Below, one piece after another: positions 18,157 to 25,569 of a stretch of 64,000 bases of DNA (position 1 is the stretch's first letter; each line of letters starts with the position of its first letter). Under the pieces are notes generated by a model. That model saw only the letters and a list, made by a program, of their open reading frames with translations, was not told where the DNA came from and did no database searches. Source of the stretch: JBBBNV01 sp037137075 (GTDB lineage Bacteria > Bacillota > Bacilli > Paenibacillales > NBRC-103111); the NCBI RefSeq assembly GCF_037137075.1, contig NZ_JBBBNV010000004.1, positions 1-64,000 on the forward strand, read 5' to 3'. The translations under genes were made by a program, and so were the position numbers.

Positions 18157-18203
18157 AGACAGCCATGACGGGGTTTACTCCGGAAGAGGCTGTCTTTATT
18201 TTT
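18157..18203 (+). terminator. Rho-independent terminator
   Basis: AGACAGCC (18157-18164) pairs with GGCTGTCT (18188-18195), with an inner CGG/CCG pair, followed by TTATTTTTG. It ends the sigma/anti-sigma operon. Confidence 0.85.
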
Positions 18204-18440
18204 GTCACGAACACGGCAGTAAGCCATGGGTATTTGTCGTCCACTCATGTATTGGTGCGGAATTATCATGGCTTCCATGCATCACTTTCTTTCAATTGCA
18301 CTTTTAAAATATATCCTAATAATGACATGAATTATCATCCGGACTAAATTCAGAACAAAATAAAGGGAAATGTCGGATAACGTCGAATTACATTAAAATT
18401 ACCAACAAAGTCTTGACATCTAGATAAAGAAGGGTGTTTT

Positions 18441-20060
18441 GTGCCTGTGTCGAACAGGATTACCGCTATACCAAAGCATATCAGCTTGACAACGCTTTTG
18501 ACGGGATTGGTTACGTTGTCCGTGGTGCTTACACTTACGATGCTGCTTATCGCTTCGTATCAATCCCAGAAGCAGTCGCTCTATAATACGACTTTGACCC
18601 TGAATTATTCGAGCGCATCCAAGATGAGCCAGACCATGGACTCTTTATTTGCCTCTATGAGAAGCAGCTTGAAAAATATGGCTGCCTATTATTCCAACCG
18701 GCCGCTGGTTGATACTCCTGATTTGAACGAGTCTTTGGAGATGTTCCGTAACAGCAGCAATTATTTCAATTCGATGTTTATTTCTGATGAGAACGGGATC
18801 ATTCGGACGTTAGCTCCTTCCTCGCTCGGAGCGGCCGGAAGAAAGCTAACGACCGGGGCGGCCATGGATGCTTTGGCACAGCGGAAATCGTATATCTCCA
18901 AACCATATACGACCCCTTCTACAGGAAGGCTTATCGTGCTCATTTCTGAACCGATATTCGACCGGAATGGAGCGTACCGGGGCTTTATCGCAGGTACTAT
19001 GTATTTGCAGGATGACAACGTGTTGAATATGATTTTCGGGAACAAGTCCTTTGAGAAGACAGGCTCCTATTTCTATGTGGTCAATTCCGACGGGGATCTG
19101 CTGTATCATCCGGACAAAACCAGGCTGGGTGAAAATGTAAGCGTGAATACGGCAGTCCATAAGCTGATTCAGGGTCAAAGCGGATCAGAGCTTGTAGTGA
19201 ATACGAAAGGGGTCACACTGCTGGCTGGCTACTCCTATGTCCGTGAGACGGGTTGGGGCATCGTCGTCGTTTCCCCGCTGGAGGAAGTCAATCGGCAATT
19301 GAACCATCATATCCGTTCGCTGCTGTTCTATACGTTATTTCCGTTTATGGTACTGATGCTGGTAACGATTTGGCTCGCCCGCCAGTTAGCCAGGCCGTTC
19401 GTGTCGCTAGCGAATTATGTGAGCCGAATGGGGCATGAGGATGCCGTTCTGCCGGAAACCGCGCCGCACTGGAACAGGGAGGCCGATCTGTTGACCAAAA
19501 CGATTACCCTGACCTTGAACGGGATGAAGGTACAGAAGGCGCAGCTGACCCATGAAGCGATGACGGATGCATTGACCGGTCTGAAAAACCGCAGGACGCT
19601 GGAAGCGATCATCAAGCAGTGGATGGACGATCAGACTCCGTTTTGCTTGATTATTCTTGACATTGATCGGTTCAAATCGATAAATGATACGTACGGTCAT
19701 CCGGTGGGAGACACGGTACTGCAATATTTGGCGGAGATGATCACACTGTCCGTTCGGCCGGGGGATGTATGCAGCCGGTACGGGGGCGAGGAATTCGTGG
19801 TGCTGCTGCCGCTTACAGCGTTGGCCGATGCCATTACAGCGGCTGAACGCATTCGAATCCTGACGATGGAGAGCGAGAATCCGCTGAAGCGGCCTGTTAC
19901 CGTTTCGCTTGGGGTGGCTCATTATCCGTCGCAGGCCGAGACCAGAGATACTTTATTTCATCTTGCGGATCAGGCGTTATACAAAGCGAAGGAAACGGGA
20001 AGAAACCGGACGGTGTCGGCTGAAGCTCTGCTTGTAGAGGCGGGCGCTGGCGGACAATAA
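18441..20060 (+). CDS. Diguanylate cyclase with extracytoplasmic dCACHE sensor
   Basis: A 539-residue membrane enzyme that makes c-di-GMP from two GTP. Membrane helices near residues 18-38 and 285-305 flank an outward-facing double-CACHE sensor (about 45-280). The GGDEF domain occupies about 370-530. The active-site motif is GGEEF at 448-452. The product-inhibition I-site RxxD is present as RPGD at 439-442, exactly five residues upstream, so feedback control is likely. The start is GTG 18441 with AAGAAGGG upstream. It is a single-gene unit with its own terminator. An HD-GYP protein near 41-43 kb could provide the opposite activity. Confidence 0.92.
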   Translation: MPVSNRITAIPKHISLTTLLTGLVTLSVVLTLTMLLIASYQSQKQSLYNTTLTLNYSSASKMSQTMDSLFASMRSSLKNMAAYYSNRPLVDTPDLNESLEMFRNSSNYFNSMFISDENGIIRTLAPSSLGAAGRKLTTGAAMDALAQRKSYISKPYTTPSTGRLIVLISEPIFDRNGAYRGFIAGTMYLQDDNVLNMIFGNKSFEKTGSYFYVVNSDGDLLYHPDKTRLGENVSVNTAVHKLIQGQSGSELVVNTKGVTLLAGYSYVRETGWGIVVVSPLEEVNRQLNHHIRSLLFYTLFPFMVLMLVTIWLARQLARPFVSLANYVSRMGHEDAVLPETAPHWNREADLLTKTITLTLNGMKVQKAQLTHEAMTDALTGLKNRRTLEAIIKQWMDDQTPFCLIILDIDRFKSINDTYGHPVGDTVLQYLAEMITLSVRPGDVCSRYGGEEFVVLLPLTALADAITAAERIRILTMESENPLKRPVTVSLGVAHYPSQAETRDTLFHLADQALYKAKETGRNRTVSAEALLVEAGAGGQ

Positions 20061-20075
20061 ACGAGCTTGGACATG

Positions 20076-20121
20076 AACAAAAACGGGTATAGCCGGCGAG
20101 CATCGGCGCCCGTTTTTGTTA
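20076..20121 (+). terminator. Bidirectional rho-independent terminator
   Basis: AACAAAAACGGG pairs with CCCGTTTTTGTT around a loop that itself contains GCC/GGC pairs. It serves the diguanylate cyclase gene and the convergent efflux operon. Confidence 0.88.
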
Positions 20122-20165
20122 TTTAGAAGTCGCCGTAAGATCGACCTCTTGACTGAACCCCATGC

Positions 20166-21734
20166 TTAACCGGTCTCCTGCGGAAGCTCGGGTGCAGGCG
20201 AGGCGGCTTCCTCCGTTGTTTTGGGGTGCTTGACGCGCCGGAGAAACAGGGACAGGACAAGCGCCAGCGCTGTAAAGAGAAGAGCTACCAGGAAGGCATC
20301 ATTGATGCCTTTGATTGTGGACTCCTTCATCGTCAGCCCGTAGAGCGTCTGGATTACAAGGGCCGACCCCGCTTCGGCGGGAAGCCCGCTCACGGCCGCC
20401 ATTGTGGTCGACAAGGACTGGAATGCGCCCGAGATATACGTGTTGCTTGCAGCGATTGCGTTGCTGAAATCGCTTTGATGAACCGTTGAACGGGACGTCA
20501 TGACGGTGACCAGCAGGGCCGTCCCGATCGACCCGGCAATTTGGCGCATCGTGTTGGACATTGCGGTGGCGTGGGAGTTCAGGTGCTGGGGAATTTGATT
20601 CAGCCCGGCGGTTTGCACCGGCATCATCAGCAGCGACATCCCGAGGTTGCGAATCGTATAGATCCAGATAATACTGGAATACGTTGTGCTTGAAGTCAGC
20701 TTCGTCAGCTCCCAGGTCGTAATCCCGGTAATGAGAAGACCGACAATAACAAGCGGCCTGGCTCCAATCCGATCGAAGAGGGCGCCTGAAACCGGGGACA
20801 TAATCCCCATGAGAATCGCGCCCGGCAGCATCAGCAGACCCGATTGCAGGGGAGTAAAGCCGCGTATATTTTGCAAATAAATCGGAAGCAGAATCATGCC
20901 CCCGAACATGGACAGGGTGATGGCGGCGTTAATGATGGTCGTGAGGGTGAAAATATTGTACCGGAACACCCGAAATTCCAGCAGCGGCTGATCGATGGAC
21001 AGCTCCCGCCAGATGAAAATCCCGATAAACAGCACACCGACCGACAAAAAGGAGATAACCGTAAAGCTGCTCCAGCCATGGCTTCCCGCTTCACTAAACC
21101 CGTACAGGAGCGTACCGAATCCGATCGTGGAGAAAATCGCCCCCCACGAGTCAAACACAGGATGAGTCGGCTTGAGCACATCCTTCAGCCAGCGAAGCGC
21201 CAGAAGAATGTCTATTAATCCAAGCGGAATCATCATTATAAACAGGATTCGCCACGTATAATGCTCCACAATCCAGCCGGCCAGAGTCGGTCCGACGGCG
21301 GGGGCGAAAATCATGGCGATGCCCATGGTTCCCATGGCGGAGCCTCTTTTTTCCGGAGGAAATACAGCCAGAAACACACTCATCACCAGCGGCATCATCA
21401 TGCCAGCGCCCACTGCCTGTATCACCCGGCCGATCAGCATCACCGCGAAGGTTGGGGCCAGCGAGCAAACAAGCGATCCCAGCGTGAATGACAGCATGGC
21501 CGACAAAAACAGGATCCGTGTCCCATATGTGCCAATCAGAAAAGCGGTGATCGGGATAACCACGCCGTTTACCAGCATATAAGCGGTTGTCAGCCATTGC
21601 GCGGTTGTGGCCGAAATATTGAAATCGGTCATCATGTGCGGCAGGGCGATATTGATTAAGGTCTGGTTCAAAATCGAAATGAACGCGCCGAGCATAAGGG
21701 TAGTCAGCGTTTTGCCGATGGATATGTTCTCCAA
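20166..21734 (-). CDS. DHA2 family multidrug efflux MFS transporter (EmrB/QacA type)
   Basis: A 522-residue membrane protein with about fourteen hydrophobic segments, the DHA2 arrangement. Motif C is visible as GPTLAGWIVE, and the early segment NQTLINIALPHMMTDF is typical of EmrB. It is predicted to export hydrophobic toxicants using the proton gradient. The start is TTG 21734, eight bases after AGGAGG. The gene for its HlyD-type partner ends 12 bases upstream on the same strand, giving an EmrA-EmrB order. No local regulator gene is present. Confidence 0.9.
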   Translation of the reverse strand: MENISIGKTLTTLMLGAFISILNQTLINIALPHMMTDFNISATTAQWLTTAYMLVNGVVIPITAFLIGTYGTRILFLSAMLSFTLGSLVCSLAPTFAVMLIGRVIQAVGAGMMMPLVMSVFLAVFPPEKRGSAMGTMGIAMIFAPAVGPTLAGWIVEHYTWRILFIMMIPLGLIDILLALRWLKDVLKPTHPVFDSWGAIFSTIGFGTLLYGFSEAGSHGWSSFTVISFLSVGVLFIGIFIWRELSIDQPLLEFRVFRYNIFTLTTIINAAITLSMFGGMILLPIYLQNIRGFTPLQSGLLMLPGAILMGIMSPVSGALFDRIGARPLVIVGLLITGITTWELTKLTSSTTYSSIIWIYTIRNLGMSLLMMPVQTAGLNQIPQHLNSHATAMSNTMRQIAGSIGTALLVTVMTSRSTVHQSDFSNAIAASNTYISGAFQSLSTTMAAVSGLPAEAGSALVIQTLYGLTMKESTIKGINDAFLVALLFTALALVLSLFLRRVKHPKTTEEAASPAPELPQETG

Positions 21735-21746
21735 GGAAGATTCCTC

Positions 21747-22424
21747 CTAGATATGAATCCGCACTTTGACGCTCATCCCCGGCGCCAGGGACACACCCTT
21801 ATAGCCGTCCATCAAAATGGTGACCGGCAGCACCTGCGCCACTTTGGTATAGTTGGCGGTTGTGTTCGAGGTTGGAAGCAGAGAGAAGCTTCCGGCGGTT
21901 GCTTGTCCAATCGTATCGACCCGGCCGGTAAGCGTTGTTCCCGGATAAGCATCCACATACACATCTACCGTCTGCCCGGCTTTGATCGAATTGTACACCT
22001 TCTCCTCCACATTGGCCGTTACCCACAGATTGTTTAAATCATAAGCGCGCGCAAGCACCGTTCCGGGAGAGACGAAGCTGTTGGGGACGACCGACTGCTG
22101 CACAATGGTGCCGTTGACGGGAATTTCAATGTTGATTTTGCCCGGTGCGGCCGCGGCTTCACCCGCAGCCGCGGCCGCGGCGCCGGAGGCCGTCTGGATG
22201 GTGCCGATTTTATCACCTGCATTATAAGCTCTGCCCAGATGCGCGTTCCATTCTGTCAGCTTGCCGGAAGCGGGAGCCGCGATAGCAATTTGCTGCCCGT
22301 CGATATGCGCGTTATCCGTTGTCACGAAATTCGCCGATTGGTTGTAGTAATACACCCCGGTGCCAAGACCGGCAATGATGATGAGCAGGATTACAATATT
22401 CACCATTACAATTTTGAAATTCAT
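21747..22424 (-). CDS. HlyD/EmrA family efflux periplasmic-adaptor-like protein
   Basis: A 225-residue membrane-anchored adaptor. There is one N-terminal membrane helix (IVMVNIVILLIIIAGLG), then a beta-barrel/lipoyl-like region with TTDNAHIDGQQIAIAAPASG, and the second lipoyl half IEIPVNGTIVQQSVVPNSFV. The coiled-coil hairpin normally between the lipoyl halves is replaced by a short Ala-rich linker, as suits a monoderm. The start is ATG 22424 with GGAGGG eleven bases upstream; in-frame starts further out (to 22535) lack ribosome sites. It pairs with the DHA2 transporter 12 bases downstream. Confidence 0.85.
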   Translation of the reverse strand: MNFKIVMVNIVILLIIIAGLGTGVYYYNQSANFVTTDNAHIDGQQIAIAAPASGKLTEWNAHLGRAYNAGDKIGTIQTASGAAAAAAGEAAAAPGKINIEIPVNGTIVQQSVVPNSFVSPGTVLARAYDLNNLWVTANVEEKVYNSIKAGQTVDVYVDAYPGTTLTGRVDTIGQATAGSFSLLPTSNTTANYTKVAQVLPVTILMDGYKGVSLAPGMSVKVRIHI

Positions 22425-22694
22425 AGGCTGCTGTTCCCTCCACACGTAAGGATGACCTGTTTCGAGAATAGGTTGATGCATTGGATCTTGTTTTATACTC
22501 TGCATGTTTGTATTTCTTTGTGCATGGGTCGGCATAGAATTTATAAATAACCATATTAAATATTACATCTTACGGCGATAACACCGGTACTATATGGCTT
22601 CCGAAGTAGCATGAATTCACATAAAGAAAGAGTCAATTCCAAAACGCACTACCTTGAATGGAATCATGCCTGAAATTTCATCAAGCACTTATGC

Positions 22695-22700
22695 TATAAT
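22695..22700 (+). promoter_or_regulatory. Promoter -10 element of the retropepsin operon
   Basis: A perfect TATAAT lies 31 bases before the ATG at 22731. Upstream CTGAAA at about 22670 is a weak -35 with a long spacer, so the -10 is the better supported part. Confidence 0.45.
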
Positions 22701-22730
22701 CAAACCAAACGATCAAGCGAGGTGAGGCGG

Positions 22731-22991
22731 ATGAAATGGGAACAAATTATGGAACAACATCCGAGCCGTTTTGTATTGGTAGAAGCTTTAAAAGCAAGTT
22801 CAAACCATCATTTACGCCATCTTGAAGACTTGACTGTTATACAAGATTACGACACTCCACAAGAAGCCTGGAGCGGATACAAACACTTTCACAAGTTATA
22901 TCCATCGCGAGAGCTGTACGTTTTCCATACCAGCCGGACCGATGTAAAGGTCGTAGAAGAAATTTTCTCAGGCGTGCGGCGACACACATGA
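22731..22991 (+). CDS. Small uncharacterised protein upstream of retropepsin-like gene
   Basis: An 86-residue cytoplasmic protein that starts with ATG 22731 right after GAGGTGAGGCGG. It contains VLVEALKASS, LTVIQDYDTPQEAWSGYKHFHK and ELYVFHTSRTDVKVVEE, which suggests a compact alpha/beta domain. I do not recognise a named family. Its last codon overlaps the start of the next gene by four bases (ATGA), so the two proteins are translationally coupled and probably act together. Confidence 0.75.
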   Translation: MKWEQIMEQHPSRFVLVEALKASSNHHLRHLEDLTVIQDYDTPQEAWSGYKHFHKLYPSRELYVFHTSRTDVKVVEEIFSGVRRHT

Positions 22992-23377
22992 ACATACGTC
23001 TCCACAATGGATTGCCCGTTGTCTCCTTAACATTAATGCATAACGACCAGAGCATTCAATTGTCGGATGTATTGTTCGATACAGGATGTGCCGCGACGAT
23101 ATTTGATACGGATTTGCTCTCTCGAATAGGCATTCACATTGATTTCATTCATGGCAGAGCCAAACGAATGTACGGGGTAGGCGGAACAAGTGAAGTCTGC
23201 TATGAACAGGTCATTCCTCATTTTAGGGTTGAGCATGTTCAACTCAAAACCTTCCCCGTCCAGCTCGGGTCAGTTCAAGAGCCTTATGGCTTCGATGGAA
23301 TACTCGGCATTGATTTTATGATGAAAGCCAAATGGAAGGTTGATTTTGAAACGATGCGGATTCATTACTCCGATTGA
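22988..23377 (+). CDS. Retropepsin-like aspartic protease family protein
   Basis: A 129-residue protein with the single-domain aspartic protease signature VLFDTGCAATIFD (Asp-Thr-Gly near residue 31) and the second flank DGILGIDFM near the C-terminus, both typical of retroviral-type proteases acting as homodimers. There is no signal peptide or membrane anchor, so activity would be cytoplasmic. It overlaps the preceding 86-residue gene by four bases. Substrate and physiology are unknown; the upstream partner may be a substrate, inhibitor or adaptor. Confidence 0.78.
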   Translation: MNIRLHNGLPVVSLTLMHNDQSIQLSDVLFDTGCAATIFDTDLLSRIGIHIDFIHGRAKRMYGVGGTSEVCYEQVIPHFRVEHVQLKTFPVQLGSVQEPYGFDGILGIDFMMKAKWKVDFETMRIHYSD

Positions 23378-23399
23378 TTGTTCTTCTTGGAGGGATACT

Positions 23400-23444
23400 A
23401 TGTCTTTACACGAGATTAAGATTGCCCTCACGCTCTGCCCGTAG
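23400..23444 (+). CDS. Possible 14-codon leader peptide
   Basis: ATG 23400 follows TTGGAGGG by about six bases and opens a 14-codon frame (MSLHEIKIALTLCP) ending at TAG 23442-23444. Its last codons run into an inverted-repeat region that can mask the ribosome site of the gene at 23503. It might be a regulatory leader; no homologue is known to me. Confidence 0.35.
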   Translation: MSLHEIKIALTLCP

Positions 23445-23496
23445 AAGTCATACCCTTGAACCTCCTGCGGGCTGAGCCTTATCCCAAGGGAGCGTG
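23429..23496 (+). promoter_or_regulatory. Structured leader that can mask the next ribosome site
   Basis: CACGCTC (23429-23435) can pair with GAGCGTG (23490-23496), and CCCTTG (23453-23458) with CAAGGG (23485-23490). Together they bury the AAGGGAG ribosome site at 23486-23492. A competing stem GCCCG (23437-23441) with CGGGC (23468-23472) overlaps the end of the 14-codon leader frame. Confidence 0.45.
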
Positions 23497-23502
23497 ACGG
23501 TA

Positions 23503-23751
23503 ATGAAGCCTTTTAGAAGTAACCGCAGTCGAGCCATTATTCGACATCATAGGAAGCGGGTCATTCAACGCAAAAAACGATTAGCCAATCAGTGGGGATG
23601 GTTCGTCAAACATAACGGCATCTTCGCTAAAGGAAAGATTCATTGTTCCTGCTGGTGGTGTTCCCAAAAGACCCGTTGGCTTGGCTATCCAAAAGCTGAA
23701 CATGCAAGAATTGCAGACTGTAATGAGCAGCTTCAATACTTCGATCAATAA
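23503..23751 (+). CDS. Small basic Cys-rich protein
   Basis: An 82-residue, strongly basic protein with the core WGWFVKHNGIFAKGKIHCSC and then WWCSQ. The CxCxxC cluster suggests a metal site or RNA contact. Similar small proteins with a KGKIHCxCxxC pattern occur widely in Firmicutes, but I know no function. ATG 23503 lies ten bases after AAGGGAG; GTG 23494 would be too close. A strong terminator follows within ten bases. Confidence 0.7.
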   Translation: MKPFRSNRSRAIIRHHRKRVIQRKKRLANQWGWFVKHNGIFAKGKIHCSCWWCSQKTRWLGYPKAEHARIADCNEQLQYFDQ

Positions 23752-23756
23752 AAAAG

Positions 23757-23800
23757 AAAACCAAGCGATGCCTAAAATTAGCATTCGCTTGGTTTTTTTT
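23757..23800 (+). terminator. Rho-independent terminator
   Basis: AAAACCAAGCGA-TGC pairs with GCA-TTCGCTTGGTTTT around an eight-base loop and is followed by a T run. It starts six bases after the stop of the Cys-rich protein gene. Confidence 0.92.
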
Positions 23801-23888
23801 CCGAAATCTCATTACAATCCAAATGATACAACAACTCATCTAAGCAGTGATGGCACATGAAGCTTTTTATGACACTACAGTGACAATA

Positions 23889-23945
23889 CAAAAAACCCCC
23901 ATTCCGCCGCCTGTCAGAAACAGACGGACGCCAACGGAGGCTTGC
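23889..23945 (-). terminator. Probable terminator of gerE
   Basis: On the minus strand, CCGTCTG pairs with CAGGCGG, extended by TCCG/CGGA, and a GGGGG-TTTTTT tract follows. It lies just beyond the gerE stop codon. Confidence 0.5.
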
Positions 23946-23972
23946 CGGTTGGAAGGGTCAGGGACCGCATCG

Positions 23973-24191
23973 TCAGATTTTGAGCTCGCCGAGCTTGATT
24001 AACTCGACAACGGCTTGCGAACGGCCCTTCACATTCAACTTTTGCATGACATTGGAAATATGATTTCGCACAGTCTTTTCGCTGATGAACAGTTGTTGAG
24101 CGATATCTTTGGTTGTTTTGTCCTGAACCAGCAATTCAAAGACTTCGCGTTCCCGATTGGTCAAGATATTGTTATGATCGCTGCCCTTCAA
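23973..24191 (-). CDS. gerE: Sporulation transcription factor GerE
   Basis: A 72-residue LuxR/FixJ-type helix-turn-helix protein that is nothing but the DNA-binding domain, as in Bacillus GerE (about 74 residues). It matches the family very closely (LTNREREVFELLVQDKTTKD and LFISEKTVRNHISNVMQKLN). In Bacillus, GerE acts late in the mother cell with SigmaK, activating and repressing coat genes. The start is TTG 24191 with AGGAGGGG nine bases upstream. A SigmaK-like promoter is present upstream. Confidence 0.95.
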   Translation of the reverse strand: MKGSDHNNILTNREREVFELLVQDKTTKDIAQQLFISEKTVRNHISNVMQKLNVKGRSQAVVELIKLGELKI

Positions 24192-24252
24192 TGTGTGCCA
24201 CCCCTCCTTGCCTAGGCTGTTGTGTTACAAGGTGCAGGGATACAGTCAAGGT

Positions 24253-24280
24253 TAGTTTATGAAGGGTCTTATGACATGGT
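24253..24280 (-). promoter_or_regulatory. SigmaK-type promoter of gerE
   Basis: On the minus strand, CATAAACTA (24253-24261) fits the SigmaK -10 consensus CATAnnnTA exactly. ACC (24278-24280) stands 16 bases upstream as the -35 AC element. It is 62 bases before the gerE start. SigmaK control of gerE is established in Bacillus. Confidence 0.6.
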
Positions 24281-24528
24281 GATTAACATAGGAAAAATGG
24301 GCGAAGCCGCTGTTTTCCGACGTATGGCGGCATGCTGTCTCATGTCCAATGCCGCACGCCTGAGAAAAATTCCTCTATTAGGAAGTGCATGAAGCCGCTT
24401 CTGCCATAAAGTCGCTGTCAAACGGGACCACGCGTATTTGCTTCCAAGGGGGCATCATCTGCCCTTTGTGCCAAAAGGACCTGTGTTCCGGGTGGATTAA
24501 TCGGAGAACAACATTCATATAAATTATG

Positions 24529-24568
24529 AATCAGATGGACAACGATTGTCCATCTGATTTGGTATGAT
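24529..24568 (+). promoter_or_regulatory. Palindromic operator and extended -10 promoter of the WYL operon
   Basis: Two perfect 14-base arms, AATCAGATGGACAA (24529-24542) and TTGTCCATCTGATT (24546-24559), flank CGA. One base later comes TGGTATGAT (24560-24568), an extended -10. The palindrome therefore covers the -35 and spacer, where a dimeric regulator would block or control RNA polymerase. The WYL gene starts 32 bases further on, which suggests autoregulation. Confidence 0.7.
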
Positions 24569-24600
24569 AGGGAAGAATCGGGAAAGCGTGGTGAGAACAG

Positions 24601-25563
24601 ATGGAACGCAGCGACAACAAGGCCGGGCGTGTGCTGTCGATGTATGACCGGCTGCGCAAGGGCAGCCTGCTGCGAAAGGACAAGCTGATCGCCGAGTGGG
24701 GCGTAACCCCCAAAACGGTTCAGCGGGACATGGATGAGGTGCGCGCCTACATAGCCGATCAATATCCCGGGGAGCATGTGCTCTATGATTATCAGGAGAA
24801 GGGCTACAGGCTGGAAAAGCCGGACGATACCGGGGTCACTCCGGTAGAGGTGTTCGCGCTGGTCAAAATTTTGCTGGAAAGCCGCGCGTTTTGCAAGGCG
24901 GAAATGGAAGGGCTGCTGGACGCCGTCAGCGCCATGGTTTCCAAGCCGGAGCAGCGGGCCATCAAAGAGCTGGTCATGAATGAGAAGTTTCATTATCAGG
25001 CGTTAACACACGGGAAGCCGGTCTTGAAAATGATTTGGGATCTCGGACAATGCATTTTGAGAAAAGAAACGATTGAGCTGGATTTTGTCAAAATGGACGG
25101 CAGCCGCAGTCAGCGCACGGTTTATCCGCTGGCGGTCGTTTTCTCGGAATTTTATTTTTACCTGATTGCTCAAATTAAGGATGCGGAATACACAGACCCG
25201 GCTTTCTTCAGGGTGGACCGCATCGAAAGGTTCAAGCTGCTCGGCCGCCGGTATGAATACCGCCGTTTCGAAGACGGGGAGCTCAAAAAGCGCATTCAGT
25301 TTATGCATGGCGGAGAGCTGATCCGGCTGAAGTTCGTATACAGGGGACGCTCGCTGGAAGCGGTGCTGGATCGGTTCCCGACGGCCAAGGTAATCAGCCA
25401 AACCGGAAGCGAGGCGGTCATTGAAGCGGAGGTGTTCGGCAGAGGCTGCCTGATATGGCTGCTCAGCCAAGGGGAACATGCCGAGCTGCTGGGGCCGGAT
25501 TTTTTACGCGAGGAATTGAAACGACAAATACAGCTCATGTACCAGGTTTATGATAAGGAGTGA
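24601..25563 (+). CDS. WYL-domain transcriptional regulator
   Basis: A 320-residue regulator. A DeoR-like winged helix-turn-helix occupies residues 8-72 (LIAEWGVTPKTVQRDMDEVR as recognition helix). The WYL core spans about 135-215, with FYFYLIA at 184-190 in place of the canonical WYL triad and FRVDRI at 203-208. A WCX-like C-terminal extension spans about 225-315. WYL domains sense nucleic acid or nucleotide ligands and often control phage-defence or DNA-damage genes. The start is ATG 24601 with GGTGAG upstream. It is the first gene of a four-gene operon, six bases before the next, and has a long palindrome in its own promoter. Confidence 0.88.
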   Translation: MERSDNKAGRVLSMYDRLRKGSLLRKDKLIAEWGVTPKTVQRDMDEVRAYIADQYPGEHVLYDYQEKGYRLEKPDDTGVTPVEVFALVKILLESRAFCKAEMEGLLDAVSAMVSKPEQRAIKELVMNEKFHYQALTHGKPVLKMIWDLGQCILRKETIELDFVKMDGSRSQRTVYPLAVVFSEFYFYLIAQIKDAEYTDPAFFRVDRIERFKLLGRRYEYRRFEDGELKKRIQFMHGGELIRLKFVYRGRSLEAVLDRFPTAKVISQTGSEAVIEAEVFGRGCLIWLLSQGEHAELLGPDFLREELKRQIQLMYQVYDKE

Positions 25564-25569
25564 CAGGGA

